This document shows positions 53,821 to 64,000 of a DNA stretch of 64,000 nucleotides, in pieces. The position numbers were made by a program, and so were the translations under genes. Source of the stretch: Roseomonas sp. AR75 (lineage in GTDB: Bacteria > Pseudomonadota > Alphaproteobacteria > Acetobacterales > Acetobacteraceae); assembly GCF_005222815.1 (NCBI RefSeq), contig NZ_STGB01000003.1, positions 248,001-312,000 of the forward strand. Reading direction: 5' to 3'. The notes beneath the pieces were generated by a model that searched no databases, was not told the origin of the DNA, and worked only from the letters and a program-made list of their open reading frames with translations. Positions within the stretch are counted from its first letter, which is position 1. Each line of letters opens with the position of its first letter.

Positions 53821-55065
53821 CTACTCCGCCGGCAGCGGCGCCACCGGCGGGGCGCGCCGCGCCGCCTCGGCCGCGCCGCCCATGCAGAGCAACGAAGCCA
53901 GCAGCAGCGCCGCGGTCAGCGGCAGCACCATCCAGGCCAGGCCCATATCGATCAGGAAGCCGAAGGGCACCGGGGTGATCGCGCCGCCCAGCGGCAGGCC
54001 GGAGGAGACGAAGCCGAACACCTTGCCCATCTGCCCCGGCGGCACGGCTTCCTTCAGCATCACGTCGCGCGGCGTGCGCGATGCGCCCATCGCAAGCCCG
54101 GCTGCGGCGGCGACCAGCGGGATCATCCACTCCGGCAGCGGCACCGTGCCAAGCGCCATCAGCAGCGCCGCCGCGGCGAAGGTCAGGCCCACGATGAAGG
54201 CGAAGTGCCGCGTGGAGCGGTCCGCGAACCAGCCGCCGACCAGCGTGCCGCCCGTGGCCCCCACCATGTAGCCGGTCAGCGCAAGCGAGGCGACGGCGAC
54301 CGGCGTGCCCCAGAGCTTGCCCAGCACCGTGATGGAGAAGGCCTGGATCGCCGTGCCGGCCATCGCCGAGAGCAGGAAGAAGCCGAAGAACAGCAGGATG
54401 GGGCGGGAGAGCAGCAACTCACGCCCGCTCGGCTGCGGGCCGCGATCCTTGGCCTTCACCTGGTCCTGCAGGATGCGGCTCTGCCACAGGATGGCGCCTG
54501 CCACCGGCACGCCGATCAGGCCCAGGATCAGCAGCGCCGGCCGCCAGTCCATCACCAGCAGCATCGCCGCGACGGTCGGCGGGCCGAAGGCGAAGCCCAG
54601 GTTGCCGGTGAAGGTATGCAGCGCGAAGGCCCGCCCGATCCGCGACTTGTCGATCGAGGCGCCGAGGATGGCGTAGTCCGCCGGGTGGATCACGGAATTG
54701 CCCACGCCCGAGAGCAGCGCGAGCAGCAGGATCGCCCAGTAGCCGGGCGCGAAAGCCATGGCCGCGATGGACAGGCCCATCAGCAGCACGCCGCCCACCA
54801 GGAAGGGCCGGGCGCCGTGCCGGTCCACCAGGAAGCCCACCGGGGTCTGCAGCGCCGCCGTTACCGCGCTCATCAACGCAACGGCAAGGCCCAGTTCGGC
54901 ATAGGAAACGTCGAACTCATCCCGCCACACCAGGAACAGGGGCGGCAGGCAGAGGATGTAGAAATGGCTGAGGAAATGCCCCGTGCCGATCAGCGTCAGG
55001 ATGCGGGCATCACGCCCGGCCGGTGCGGGATCTTGCGCCCGTTCGGGCGTCGGGGCTGCAACCAT
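53821..55065 (-). CDS. Major facilitator superfamily transporter
   Basis: The 414-residue inner-membrane carrier has about twelve hydrophobic helices and the MFS loop motif near residues 88-100 (GFLVDRHGARPFLV), with a second loop copy as GGWFADRSTRHF. The substrate cannot be told. The ATG at 55065 has AGGAG ten bases upstream; the frame extends to 55206 but without transporter-like sequence. The TRIC gene follows closely on the same strand. Confidence 0.88.
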   Translation of the reverse strand: MVAAPTPERAQDPAPAGRDARILTLIGTGHFLSHFYILCLPPLFLVWRDEFDVSYAELGLAVALMSAVTAALQTPVGFLVDRHGARPFLVGGVLLMGLSIAAMAFAPGYWAILLLALLSGVGNSVIHPADYAILGASIDKSRIGRAFALHTFTGNLGFAFGPPTVAAMLLVMDWRPALLILGLIGVPVAGAILWQSRILQDQVKAKDRGPQPSGRELLLSRPILLFFGFFLLSAMAGTAIQAFSITVLGKLWGTPVAVASLALTGYMVGATGGTLVGGWFADRSTRHFAFIVGLTFAAAALLMALGTVPLPEWMIPLVAAAAGLAMGASRTPRDVMLKEAVPPGQMGKVFGFVSSGLPLGGAITPVPFGFLIDMGLAWMVLPLTAALLLASLLCMGGAAEAARRAPPVAPLPAE

Positions 55066-55275
55066 GCCGGCAGGGCTCCTGCGGGGCGGAGGCCGGGAAG
55101 GCTGCGCCTCGGGCCGTGGCGGGTCAATGCGAAGCCGCGCCGGGCAGCCATGCGTCGCGCAAGATCGGGAAACAGGCTGTGACCGGGTTCTGCTGCAACG
55201 CCGCATTCCGCCGGAAGGGCATTACGGTTAATGTAAGGTGGTTGCGGCCGACCGCAGACAAGGAGACAGCACCGC
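55066..55275. promoter_or_regulatory. Divergent promoter region of the MFS and glmS genes
   Basis: This 210-base gap must hold the promoters of both genes. It contains a small AT-rich palindrome, TTAC at 55222-55225 and GTAA at 55233-55236 around GGTTAAT, in otherwise GC-rich DNA. AAGGAGA lies just before the glmS ATG. I see no clear -35/-10 pair and no glmS ribozyme, which is a Gram-positive element. Confidence 0.3.
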
Positions 55276-57099
<1,824 letters not shown>

Positions 57100-57109
57100 T
57101 TCTTTCGGG

Positions 57110-57138
57110 CGTTCGCGCCGCATGCGAGGCAGCGAACG
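57110..57138. terminator. Candidate bidirectional terminator between glmS and wecC
   Basis: CGTTCGC at 57110-57116 pairs with GCGAACG at 57132-57138. The flanks TGATTCTTT and AAAATCA add partial pairing and give A/T tracts on each side. The stem is only seven pairs with a 15-base loop, so the call is modest, but the position between convergent genes fits. Confidence 0.4.
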
Positions 57139-57144
57139 ACAAAA

Positions 57145-58317
57145 TCACCCTAGCAGACCGACCGGATCCACCACCGCTTTGCCCGCGAAAAGTCGTGAAT
57201 CCAGCGCGCGGAACACCGTGTGCGGCACCAGCACCGCCACCACATCCGCCCCTGCGATCGCCTCCGCCGCCTCCCGCCGCACCGCGCCCTGCGGCACCTC
57301 GCTGACGAACGGGTCGCTCACAACGACCGGAAGACCATCGGCCAGCAGCGCCTGCGCCACGGCCATCGCCGGGCTTTCGCGCACATCCTCCACATCCGGC
57401 TTGTAGGCCAGGCCGAGGCAGGCCACGCGCGGCGCCGGGAAGCGCGCGCAGGCGGCGCGGATCTGCGCCAGCACGCGCTGCGGCACCGCATCGTTCACCG
57501 ACCTCGCCGCGCGGATCAGCACGGAATCCTCCGGCGCCGCCTGCGCCAGGAACCAAGGGTCCACCGGGATGCAATGGCCGCCCACGCCGGTGCCGGGCGA
57601 AAGGATATTCACGCGCGGATGGCGGTTCGCCAGCGCGATGGCGTGCCGCGCCTCCACGCCGACCCGTTCGCAGATCGCCGCCAGCTCGTTGGCAAAGGCG
57701 ATGTTCACGTCGCGATAGGCGTTCTCCGCCAGCTTCACGAGTTCCGCCGTGCGCGCATCCGTCTCCACCAGCGCACCGCGGACGAAGGCGCGGTAGAGCG
57801 TCGCGGCGCGGGACGCCGCCGCCTGGTCCAGGCCGCCCACGACGCGGTCGTTGTGCACGAGTTCCTGCAGCGCGCGTCCCGGCAGGACGCGTTCGGGCAC
57901 ATGCGCCACCGCGACACCCGGCGGCAGGCGCGCCGCCAGCGCTTCGGTCGTGCCGACCGGCACGGTGCTTTCCAGGATCACCAGTTCCTCGCCGCGCAGC
58001 AGCGGCGCGATGGCGGCCGCGACCTGCCACACGGCGGAGAGATCGGCGCGACGATCCGCGGCCAGCGGCGTCGGCACGGCGATGATGTGGACCTCGGCCG
58101 TCGCCGGGCAGGTGGTGGCACGCAGCGCGCCGGAGCCGATCACGCGCGCCAGCAGCGCATCCAGCCCCGGCTCCGCAAAGCCCGAGGCGCCGGCGTTGAC
58201 GCGCGCGACGAGGGCGGGCGCGATGTCGTGCCCCGTCACGGGATGCCCGGCCAGCGCCAGCAGCGCCGCCGTCGGCAGCCCCACATGCCCGAGGCCATGC
58301 ACGCAGACGCGGCTCAC
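57145..58317 (-). CDS. wecC: UDP-N-acetyl-D-mannosamine dehydrogenase-like enzyme
   Basis: The 390-residue UDP-sugar dehydrogenase oxidises C6 of the sugar in two NAD-dependent steps. It has the N-terminal Rossmann motif (CVHGLGHVGLPTAALLALAG), the Lys of ELVKLAENAYRD and the catalytic Cys in GTGVGGHCIPVDP. Pairing with wecB points to UDP-ManNAc as substrate and UDP-ManNAcA as product. It starts at GTG 58317, overlapping the wecB stop (GTGA). The gene would feed a surface polysaccharide. Confidence 0.88.
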   Translation of the reverse strand: MSRVCVHGLGHVGLPTAALLALAGHPVTGHDIAPALVARVNAGASGFAEPGLDALLARVIGSGALRATTCPATAEVHIIAVPTPLAADRRADLSAVWQVAAAIAPLLRGEELVILESTVPVGTTEALAARLPPGVAVAHVPERVLPGRALQELVHNDRVVGGLDQAAASRAATLYRAFVRGALVETDARTAELVKLAENAYRDVNIAFANELAAICERVGVEARHAIALANRHPRVNILSPGTGVGGHCIPVDPWFLAQAAPEDSVLIRAARSVNDAVPQRVLAQIRAACARFPAPRVACLGLAYKPDVEDVRESPAMAVAQALLADGLPVVVSDPFVSEVPQGAVRREAAEAIAGADVVAVLVPHTVFRALDSRLFAGKAVVDPVGLLG

Positions 58318-59495
58318 GCCGCACTCCGCGCCGCCGTTACCCGGTGCGAGCCGGCCCATGCCGCGATCGCGTCCACGATCCTTGCCGCCGCGGTGCCATC
58401 GCCATAGGGGAAGACATGCCGTGCCATGGCGGCATAGGCGACCCCGTCGTCCAGCAGCCGCGCGACCTCGCCCCGGATCGCGCGCGGATCGGTGCCGACC
58501 AACTTCGCCACGCCCGTGGCCACCGCCTCCGGCCGCTCCGTCACGTCGCGCAGCACCAGCACCGGCTTGCCCAGTGCCGGGCCTTCCTCCTGCAACCCGC
58601 CGCTGTCGGTCAGCAGCAGGGTGGCGCGGCACATCAGCCAGACCATCCCGGCGTAGTCCAGCGGCTCGACCAAGTGGATGCCGGGCACGCTGCGCAGCCG
58701 CCGCAGTGCCGCGCCGCGCGCCGCGGGATTGCGGTGCAGCGGCCAGACGATCTCGACATCGCCGCGTACGGCGATGCGCGCCAGCGCGTCGCACAGCGCA
58801 TCAAGGCCGCGCCCGAAGCTCTCGCGCCGATGCGCCGTCACCACCAGCAGGCGCCGCACGGGGTCGAGCGGGGGAAGCATCGCCTCCACCCGGGCTGACA
58901 GGGCGCGATCCGTGGCAAGCCGCATCGCCATCCCCATCAGCGCGTCGATGCCGGTGTTGCCGGTGACGAGGACATGGCCGCGCGCGCCGTATTCACGACG
59001 GAGATTCGCCGCCGCCGCCTCCGTCGGCGCGAATCGCAGCGTCGCCATCGCGTCCACCACCACCCGGTTCAACTCCTCCGGGAAGGGCCGCGCCAGGTCG
59101 CAGGAGCGCATGCCGGCCTCCACATGGCCGATCGGCACGCGCGCGTAGAAGGCGGCCAGCGCCGCGGCCATCGCGGTGGTGGTGTCGCCATGCACCAGGA
59201 CCAGGTCGGGCTTCTCCCGCCCCAGAACCTCCGTCACGCCGAGCAGGATGCGGGAGAACAGCAACGCCGGCGGCTGCCCCGGCGTCATCACGCCAAGGTC
59301 CTGGTCGGCCGCCGCCCCGAAGGCTGCCAGCGTCTGGTCCAGCATCTCCCGATGCTGGCCGGTGGAGAGCAGGAACGGCGCGAAGCCCGGCCGAGCGCGC
59401 AGCGCATCCAGCACGGGCAGCATCTTGATCGCCTCGGGGCGCGTGCCGAGCACGAGCATCACCCGCAGGCCGGCGCAACCGGATTGCAGGCTCAT
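58314..59495 (-). CDS. wecB: UDP-N-acetylglucosamine 2-epimerase (non-hydrolysing)
   Basis: The enzyme converts UDP-GlcNAc to UDP-ManNAc. Family motifs are LGTRPEAIKMLPV at the start, VHGDTTTAMAAAL, HVEAGMRSCDLARPFPEELNR, TAHRRESFG and TDSGGLQEEGP. The length of 393 residues is normal. A GTG at 59513 is an alternative start, six codons upstream. No glycosyltransferases or polysaccharide export genes are in the window, so this pair looks detached from the cluster that uses its product. Confidence 0.92.
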   Translation of the reverse strand: MSLQSGCAGLRVMLVLGTRPEAIKMLPVLDALRARPGFAPFLLSTGQHREMLDQTLAAFGAAADQDLGVMTPGQPPALLFSRILLGVTEVLGREKPDLVLVHGDTTTAMAAALAAFYARVPIGHVEAGMRSCDLARPFPEELNRVVVDAMATLRFAPTEAAAANLRREYGARGHVLVTGNTGIDALMGMAMRLATDRALSARVEAMLPPLDPVRRLLVVTAHRRESFGRGLDALCDALARIAVRGDVEIVWPLHRNPAARGAALRRLRSVPGIHLVEPLDYAGMVWLMCRATLLLTDSGGLQEEGPALGKPVLVLRDVTERPEAVATGVAKLVGTDPRAIRGEVARLLDDGVAYAAMARHVFPYGDGTAAARIVDAIAAWAGSHRVTAARSAA

Positions 59496-59567
59496 CGAGG
59501 CGCGCTCGCCCACCCTGAAACGCTATGCGGCATCCTCCCGCGAGGGTGATTCAGCCTTGCCTGCAAT

Positions 59568-60443
59568 TCAACCTGAAATTGATTGTTCTTGCTTTGTGCC
59601 GATCAGGCTGTCCCGGATGAAGCCGATCAGCGGCGCCACGACCTGATGCCGCCCGGCGGGATCGCCGAATACCGCCATCTCGACCACGCCGAGCTCCGGC
59701 AGGCCCTGCGCCTCCACCAGCCCCGGCGGGAAGCCTGACCGCCCGAGCACGGTCAGCGCGAATCCCGCCTGCGCCGCAGCCGCCAGGCCGAGCAGGCTGT
59801 CGCAGGTGAACACCGTCTCGAAGGCGAGGCCCGCCCGGCCCAGCGCGGCCAGCGCGCGTTCGCGGAACAGGCAGCCCTCCGGCAGCAGCGCCAGCGGCAG
59901 CGGGCGATCCACCGGCGGCGTCCAATCCGGCGCCGCGGCCCAGACCACCTGCTCGGTCCAGATCGGCGTGCCCGCCGTCTCGCCATCGCGGCGCTTGCCC
60001 AGCACCAGGTCGAGCCCGCCCGTGGACTGCTTGGCGCGGAGCTCGTGGCTGCGCCCGACCTCCACCTCCAGCCGGACCTCAGGATAGGTGCGGGCAAAGC
60101 GGGCCAGGATGGGCGCCAGGCTGCGCGGCACGAAATGGTCGGCAACGCCGAGCCGCAGCCGCCCCGCCACCGGCGGCGCCGCCAGCCGCCGCACCGCCTC
60201 GTCGTTCAGTGCCAGCAGGCGGCGGGCATAGCCCAACAGAACCTCGCCTTCCCGCGTCAGGGACACGGTCCGGGTGGTGCGATCGAAGAGCGGGTGGCGC
60301 ACCACCTCCTCCAGCCGCTTCACCCGCAGGCTGACGGCGGATTGCGTCAGGCCCAGCGCATCGCCCGCCGCGGTGAAGCCCCGCGTCTCCGCCACCAGGA
60401 CGAAGCAGCGCAACAGGTCGAGATCGAGGTCCGGCAGCCGCAT
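59568..60443 (-). CDS. LysR family transcriptional regulator
   Basis: The 291-residue protein has the N-terminal helix-turn-helix of LysR regulators (LDLLRCFVLVAETRGFTAAG, then LTQSAVSLRVKRLEE) and an effector-binding domain (about 90-290, RLRLGVADHFVPRSLAPILA). It is divergent from the mnhE gene with a gap of 105 bases, the usual arrangement for a LysR target, so it may control the cation antiporter operon. The effector is unknown. Confidence 0.9.
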   Translation of the reverse strand: MRLPDLDLDLLRCFVLVAETRGFTAAGDALGLTQSAVSLRVKRLEEVVRHPLFDRTTRTVSLTREGEVLLGYARRLLALNDEAVRRLAAPPVAGRLRLGVADHFVPRSLAPILARFARTYPEVRLEVEVGRSHELRAKQSTGGLDLVLGKRRDGETAGTPIWTEQVVWAAAPDWTPPVDRPLPLALLPEGCLFRERALAALGRAGLAFETVFTCDSLLGLAAAAQAGFALTVLGRSGFPPGLVEAQGLPELGVVEMAVFGDPAGRHQVVAPLIGFIRDSLIGTKQEQSISG

Positions 60444-60548
60444 CGCGCAGCAGATGCCGCGCAACGGCCGCGCGGATCAAGCGCCGTGCGGGCACGCAGG
60501 GCACAGTCTTGCGACGCCCAGGCAAGCCAGGATGGGTAGTATGCCGCC

Positions 60549-61049
60549 GTGCCCGACCCCGACCCGCCGAGTCCGACGCCATTCTCCGCCGCTCTGCTGC
60601 GCGGCGCGGCGCTGTTCGCCCTGTGGCTCGTGGTGGCGGGACCGAATCTCCTCGGACTCGGCTTCGGGCTGCTGGCGGCCGGGCTCGGCACCTGGGCGAG
60701 CCTGGCGCTGCTGCCGCCGGCAACGGCCCGGATCTCGCCGGCCGCCCTGGCGCGGGTGATCGCGGGGGTGCTGCGGCAGAGCGTGCTGGCGGGCTGGGAC
60801 ATCGCGCGGCGGGCGCTGGCGCGCGACATGCGGCTGGCCCCTGGCGATGTCGCGGTGCCGCTGCACCTGCCGCCGGGCGCGGCGCAGGACGGATTCCGGC
60901 TGCTGGCCAGCCTCGCCCCCGGCGCGCTGCCGCTGGAAAGCGGCCAGGGCACGCTGCGCCTGCATGTGCTGGACATGCGCGAGCCGCATGCGGCCGCGCT
61001 GGCCAGGACGGAGCGGGACGTCGCCGCCGCGCTGGGCGCGAAGCCATGA
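60549..61049 (+). CDS. mnhE: Mrp-type Na+/H+ antiporter subunit E
   Basis: The 166-residue protein has two or three N-terminal membrane helices (RGAALFALWLVVAGPNLLGL) and a cytoplasmic C-terminal domain with LARDMRLAPGDVAVPL, the pattern of MnhE/MrpE. The start is a GTG with AGGATGGG upstream. It is the first gene of the operon and overlaps subunit F by four bases. MrpE is needed for assembly of the multi-subunit antiporter. Confidence 0.88.
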   Translation: MPDPDPPSPTPFSAALLRGAALFALWLVVAGPNLLGLGFGLLAAGLGTWASLALLPPATARISPAALARVIAGVLRQSVLAGWDIARRALARDMRLAPGDVAVPLHLPPGAAQDGFRLLASLAPGALPLESGQGTLRLHVLDMREPHAAALARTERDVAAALGAKP

Positions 61050-61306
61050 CGGAGATCCTGCTCGCCGCCGCCGTGCTGGTGCTGCTGACGGTGCTGGCCG
61101 GCTTGTGGCGCGTGCTGCGCGGGCCGCGCCGCGCGGACCGTCTGATGGCGGCGCAGCTTCTCTGCACCGGCGGCATCGCGGCGCTGCTGCTGGTGGCCGG
61201 CGCCTCTGGCAGCGCGGCGATCCTGGATGTTGCGCTGCTGCTCGCGCTGCTCGGCGCCTTCACCTCGGTCGCCTTCGTCATGGCCGCGCGGCTGATAGGC
61301 CGATGA
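61046..61306 (+). CDS. mnhF: Mrp-type Na+/H+ antiporter subunit F
   Basis: The 86-residue protein has three membrane helices and the family motif LWRVLRGPRRADRLMAAQLL after the first helix. The end DVALLLALLGAFTSVAFVMA is also typical of MrpF. It overlaps subunits E and G by four bases each (ATGA). Confidence 0.9.
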   Translation: MTEILLAAAVLVLLTVLAGLWRVLRGPRRADRLMAAQLLCTGGIAALLLVAGASGSAAILDVALLLALLGAFTSVAFVMAARLIGR

Positions 61307-61590
61307 GCCTCGTCATCGGCGCCTTCAGCACGCTCTGCGTCCTGGCCGGCGTGTTCTTCTTCGTCGCCGGCACGGCGGGGCTGATCCGTTTCCCCGACAC
61401 GCTGAGCCGGGTGCATGCGCTGACCAAGGCGGACAATCTCGGGCTCGGGCTCATCGTCCTCGGCCTGCTGCCGCTGGCGCCGAGCCTGGGCGCGGCGCTG
61501 AAGCTGGTGCTGATCTGGGCGCTGGTGCTGATCGGCGGCGCGACCGCCGCGCAATTGATCGGCGCGGCCGCGGCGAGGGACGAGCGTTGA
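61303..61590 (+). CDS. mnhG: Mrp-type Na+/H+ antiporter subunit G
   Basis: The 95-residue protein has three membrane helices and the MrpG signature GLIRFPDTLSRVHALTKADNLG. It overlaps subunit F at its start (ATGA) and the next gene at its stop (TTGA), so it is translationally coupled on both sides. Confidence 0.92.
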   Translation: MSLVIGAFSTLCVLAGVFFFVAGTAGLIRFPDTLSRVHALTKADNLGLGLIVLGLLPLAPSLGAALKLVLIWALVLIGGATAAQLIGAAAARDER

Positions 61591-62534
61591 ACGCCGGCCT
61601 GCTGCTCGATCTGCTGCTCGCGCTCGCCGTGCTCGGCACCGCAGCCTGGACGCTGCTCGCGCGCACGGCCTTCGCCGCGGTGATCGGCTTCGTCGCCACG
61701 GGGCTGCTGCTGACGCTGGTCTGGGTGCGGCTCGGCGCAGTGGATGTCGCGCTGACCGAAGCCGCGATCGGTGCGGGCGCCACAGGCGTCATCATCCTCT
61801 ATGTCGTCGCGCGGCTGCGCGGCGGGGAGGCGGAGATTTCTGCGGCGACGCCCAACCCGGTGCAGCGAATCCTGGCCGCCCTGCTTGCGTTGGCGGTCGG
61901 GGGGCTGCTGGCCTGGGGCGTGCTGAACCTGCCCGATCCCGCGCCGAGCCTGGCCGAGGCGGCGCTCGCCGGCACCGCGCCGCTCGGCCTCGGCAACCCG
62001 GTCTCCGCGGTGCTGATGGCGCATCGCGGCCTGGACACGCTGCTGGAGGCGATCGTGCTGGTCTTCGCCGTGCTGGCCGTTTGGTCCATGGCGGCGGACC
62101 ATCGCTGGGGCGGCGCGCCCGGCCCGGTCTTCCCCCGTGCGGATCACGGGCCGCTCTCGCTGCTCGCGCGCATCCTCCCGCCGGTCGGCATCGTCATCGG
62201 CATCTACATCGCCTGGGTCGGCACCGATGCGCCCGGCGGCAAGTTCCAGGGCGGCACGATCCTGGCCGCGATGTGGGTGCTGCCCTGGATCGCGGGGCTG
62301 GCGCGGCCGCCTTCTGTCACCGATTGGCGCCTCAGGCTGATGATCGCCATCGGGCCGCTGACGTTCCTCGGCGTCGGGCTGGCGGGCTTCCTGATCGCCG
62401 ACGGCTTCCTGGCCTATCCCGCCGGCTTCGCGAAGCCGCTGATCCTGCTGATCGAGGCGGCGATGACGCTCTCCGTCGCGGCCGCGCTGGCCTGCCTCAT
62501 CGCCGGCCCGCCGGAGCGCAGGCGCCGCGCATGA
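61587..62534 (+). CDS. Fused MrpA C-terminal (MbhD/MbhE-like) and MnhB antiporter subunit
   Basis: The 315-residue membrane protein joins parts that are separate in archaeal Mbh/Mrp complexes. Residues about 1-80 match DUF4040/MbhD (DVALTEAAIGAGATGVIIL). Residues about 85-170 match the MbhE-like segment (LGNPVSAVLMAHRGLDTLLE). Residues about 185-315 match MnhB (SLLARILPPVGIVIGIYIA and GGKFQGGTILAAMW). In canonical Mrp operons the first two parts form the C-terminus of the large MrpA. Translation appears to start at a TTG that overlaps the mnhG stop. Confidence 0.85.
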   Translation: MNAGLLLDLLLALAVLGTAAWTLLARTAFAAVIGFVATGLLLTLVWVRLGAVDVALTEAAIGAGATGVIILYVVARLRGGEAEISAATPNPVQRILAALLALAVGGLLAWGVLNLPDPAPSLAEAALAGTAPLGLGNPVSAVLMAHRGLDTLLEAIVLVFAVLAVWSMAADHRWGGAPGPVFPRADHGPLSLLARILPPVGIVIGIYIAWVGTDAPGGKFQGGTILAAMWVLPWIAGLARPPSVTDWRLRLMIAIGPLTFLGVGLAGFLIADGFLAYPAGFAKPLILLIEAAMTLSVAAALACLIAGPPERRRRA

Positions 62535-62863
62535 CGGGCACCGACATCCTGGCGCTCGCCGCCTGCGGCCTGGTTGCCATCGGGCTGTATGGCCTGGTCG
62601 CGCAGGCCGAGGTGCTGCGCAAGATCATCGCCTTCAACCTGCTCGGCGCCGGCGTCTTCCTGCTGTTCGGCGTGGTGGCGCGGCGCGGCGCCGCGGCCGG
62701 CCTCGGCGGCGATCCCGTGCCGCAGGCCATGGTCATCACCGGCCTCGTCGTCGCCTTCGCCGCCACCGCGCTCGCGCTGGTGCTGACGCTGCGCCTCTAC
62801 CAGATCGCCGGCGCGGCGACCGTCGCCGAGGATCCGCCCGAACGCACGGCATCGGAGCCGTGA
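62531..62863 (+). CDS. mnhC: Mrp-type Na+/H+ antiporter subunit C (NuoK-like)
   Basis: The 110-residue protein has three membrane helices and is homologous to NuoK of complex I. The motif LGAGVFLLFGVVARR and the later DPVPQAMVITGLVVAFAATALAL are typical of MrpC. It overlaps the fused A'/B gene by four bases (ATGA) and subunit D by four bases (GTGA). Confidence 0.92.
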   Translation: MTGTDILALAACGLVAIGLYGLVAQAEVLRKIIAFNLLGAGVFLLFGVVARRGAAAGLGGDPVPQAMVITGLVVAFAATALALVLTLRLYQIAGAATVAEDPPERTASEP

Positions 62864-64000
62864 CCGCGACGACGCAAGGCGGCTGGCTGCTGGTGATGGC
62901 GCTGACGCTGCCGGCGGGCGCCATGCTGCTCGCCTTCGTGGCGGGCGGGCGGCATGCGCGCACCATCAGCCTGGCGGCGCTGGGGCTGTGGCTGGTGATC
63001 GCCTTTGCCATTGCGGCGCAGGTGCAGTCCGGCGGCGCGCCGCTCTCCTATGTGATCGGCGGCTGGCAGCCGCCGCTCGGCATGGCGCTGCGCGCCGATG
63101 GGCTTTCCGCCGCGATGCTGCTGACCGGCGCCGTCGTGCTGCTCGCGGTCGCGCTGTTCGGCCGCACGCCCTACGACACACCGCGCGGTGCGCCGGAGAG
63201 TCGCGCCGCCTACGCCTTCTGGTGCTTCGTACCGGCGCTGGCCGCGTCCCTCGCCGCGGCGTTCCTCGGCGGCGACCTGTTCAACCTCTTCGTCGCGCTG
63301 GAGATGCTGACCTTCACCGCGCTGGCGCTCGCCTGCCTCGACGGCCGCCCGAGCCAGTTCAAGTCGGAGCTGCGCTACCTTCTCTTCGCGCTGATCGGAT
63401 CCGTGCTGTACCTGCTCGGCACCGGGCTGCTCTACGGCGCCTATGGCACGCTCGACATCGCGCTGCTGGCGGGGCGCACGCGGGCCGATGCGCCGACCAT
63501 GGTGGCGGGCGCGCTGATGACGGCGGGGCTCATCGCCAAGATGGCGCTGTTTCCGCTGCATCTCTGGCTGCCGCCCGCGCATGCCGGCGCGCCGGCCGCG
63601 GCTTCGGCGCTGCTGTCGGGCCTGGTCGTGAAGGGCGCCTTCGTGCTGCTGCTGCGCCTGTGGTTCTGGGTGCTGCCCGCGCCCTTCGTGCTCGGCGGCG
63701 CCTCGGTGCTGGCGGCACTCGGCGCGACCGCCATCGTCGTCGGCAGCGTCGTCGCGCTGCGGCAGGAGCGGCTGAAGCTGCTCGTCGCGTATTCGACCGT
63801 CGCGCAGATGGGCTACCTGTTCCTGATGTTCCCGCTGCTCGCCGCGGCGGATGCCGAGACCGCCTCCCGCGCCTGGCTCGGCGGCGTGCTGCAGGCGATT
63901 TCCCATGCGCTCGCCAAGGCCGCGATGTTCCTCGGCGCCGGGCTGGTCGCGGCCTCGCTCGGGCATGACCGCGTGAATGCGCTCGGCGGCGCGGCGCGCG
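62860..64000 (+). CDS. mnhD: Mrp-type Na+/H+ antiporter subunit D (NuoN/NuoM-like), C-terminally cut by the window
   Basis: The gene starts at a GTG overlapping the mnhC stop and stays open to the window end (380 codons seen). The product is a proton-translocating membrane protein of the NuoL/M/N family. Visible motifs include the Glu of NLFVALEMLTFTALAL, the Lys of GLIAKMALFPLHLWLPPAHAG, and a later Lys in RLKLLVAYSTVAQMGYLFL, all part of the ion channel in this family. About 100 further residues are expected beyond the window. Confidence 0.92.
   Translation, partial: MTATTQGGWLLVMALTLPAGAMLLAFVAGGRHARTISLAALGLWLVIAFAIAAQVQSGGAPLSYVIGGWQPPLGMALRADGLSAAMLLTGAVVLLAVALFGRTPYDTPRGAPESRAAYAFWCFVPALAASLAAAFLGGDLFNLFVALEMLTFTALALACLDGRPSQFKSELRYLLFALIGSVLYLLGTGLLYGAYGTLDIALLAGRTRADAPTMVAGALMTAGLIAKMALFPLHLWLPPAHAGAPAAASALLSGLVVKGAFVLLLRLWFWVLPAPFVLGGASVLAALGATAIVVGSVVALRQERLKLLVAYSTVAQMGYLFLMFPLLAAADAETASRAWLGGVLQAISHALAKAAMFLGAGLVAASLGHDRVNALGGAAR

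Overview
The window is a gene-dense, very GC-rich stretch of a Gram-negative bacterial chromosome. The best fit is an alphaproteobacterium of the Acetobacteraceae (Roseomonas-like) or a close relative. The reasons are the GC-rich codon use, several Bug/TctC-type periplasmic binding proteins, the alphaproteobacterial acpXL locus for very-long-chain fatty acids of lipid A, and REP-like palindromes of the type CCCTCCCCC-loop-GGGGGAGGG. This placement is an inference from gene content, not from a marker gene. There is no rRNA, tRNA, CRISPR array, prophage or insertion sequence that I can support, and no gap between genes exceeds 300 bases.

Layout. 1-9.7 kb: the start of an ABC binding protein, an AI-2E-type permease with an extra C-terminal domain, a hybrid histidine kinase with its single-domain response regulator, an SLC13 permease, small CBS and TerB-like proteins, and SelO. 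9.8-19.9 kb: a probable amide/peptide utilisation region (Ntn-hydrolase of the gamma-glutamyltransferase family, D-2-hydroxyacid dehydrogenase, creatininase-family amidohydrolase, and a dipeptide ABC transporter whose second permease is fused to an ATPase), then an aldo/keto reductase. 20-26.5 kb: a Bug protein, then the six-gene acpXL-fabZ-KS-KS-adh-lpxXL locus, which should make and attach the very long hydroxy-acyl chain of lipid A. 26.5-33.2 kb: SYLF protein, fumarylacetoacetate-hydrolase-family enzyme, Bug protein, beta-class glutathione transferase, histidine phosphatase and two different FAD proteins. 33.2-33.9 kb: a small patch of unlike composition with tiny ORFs and an orphan membrane protein. 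33.9-36.8 kb: the conserved rplY-pth-ychF housekeeping group. 36.9-46.8 kb: large catalase, Bug protein, racemase-fold protein, ribF, LOG protein, MaoC hydratase, M20 peptidase, UPF0060 membrane protein, SDR and a TTC38-like TPR protein. 46.9-49.3 kb: an acidic 777-residue protein of three related modules behind an AT-rich control region. 49.3-55.1 kb: an ArgE-like deacylase, a coupled pair of PLP enzymes, a TRIC channel and an MFS transporter. 55.3-59.5 kb: glmS facing wecC-wecB, together covering amino-sugar supply and UDP-ManNAc/ManNAcA synthesis. 59.6-64 kb: a LysR regulator divergent from an Mrp-type cation antiporter operon with the archaeal Mbh-like order E-F-G-(A'+B)-C-D, which runs off the window.

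Most operons here are tightly packed, with ATGA, GTGA, TTGA or TGATG stop-start overlaps, so translational coupling is common. The most interesting items are the acpXL locus with its catalytically empty ketosynthase, the three-module protein at 46.9 kb, the Mrp three-part fusion, and the odd patch at 33.2-33.9 kb.
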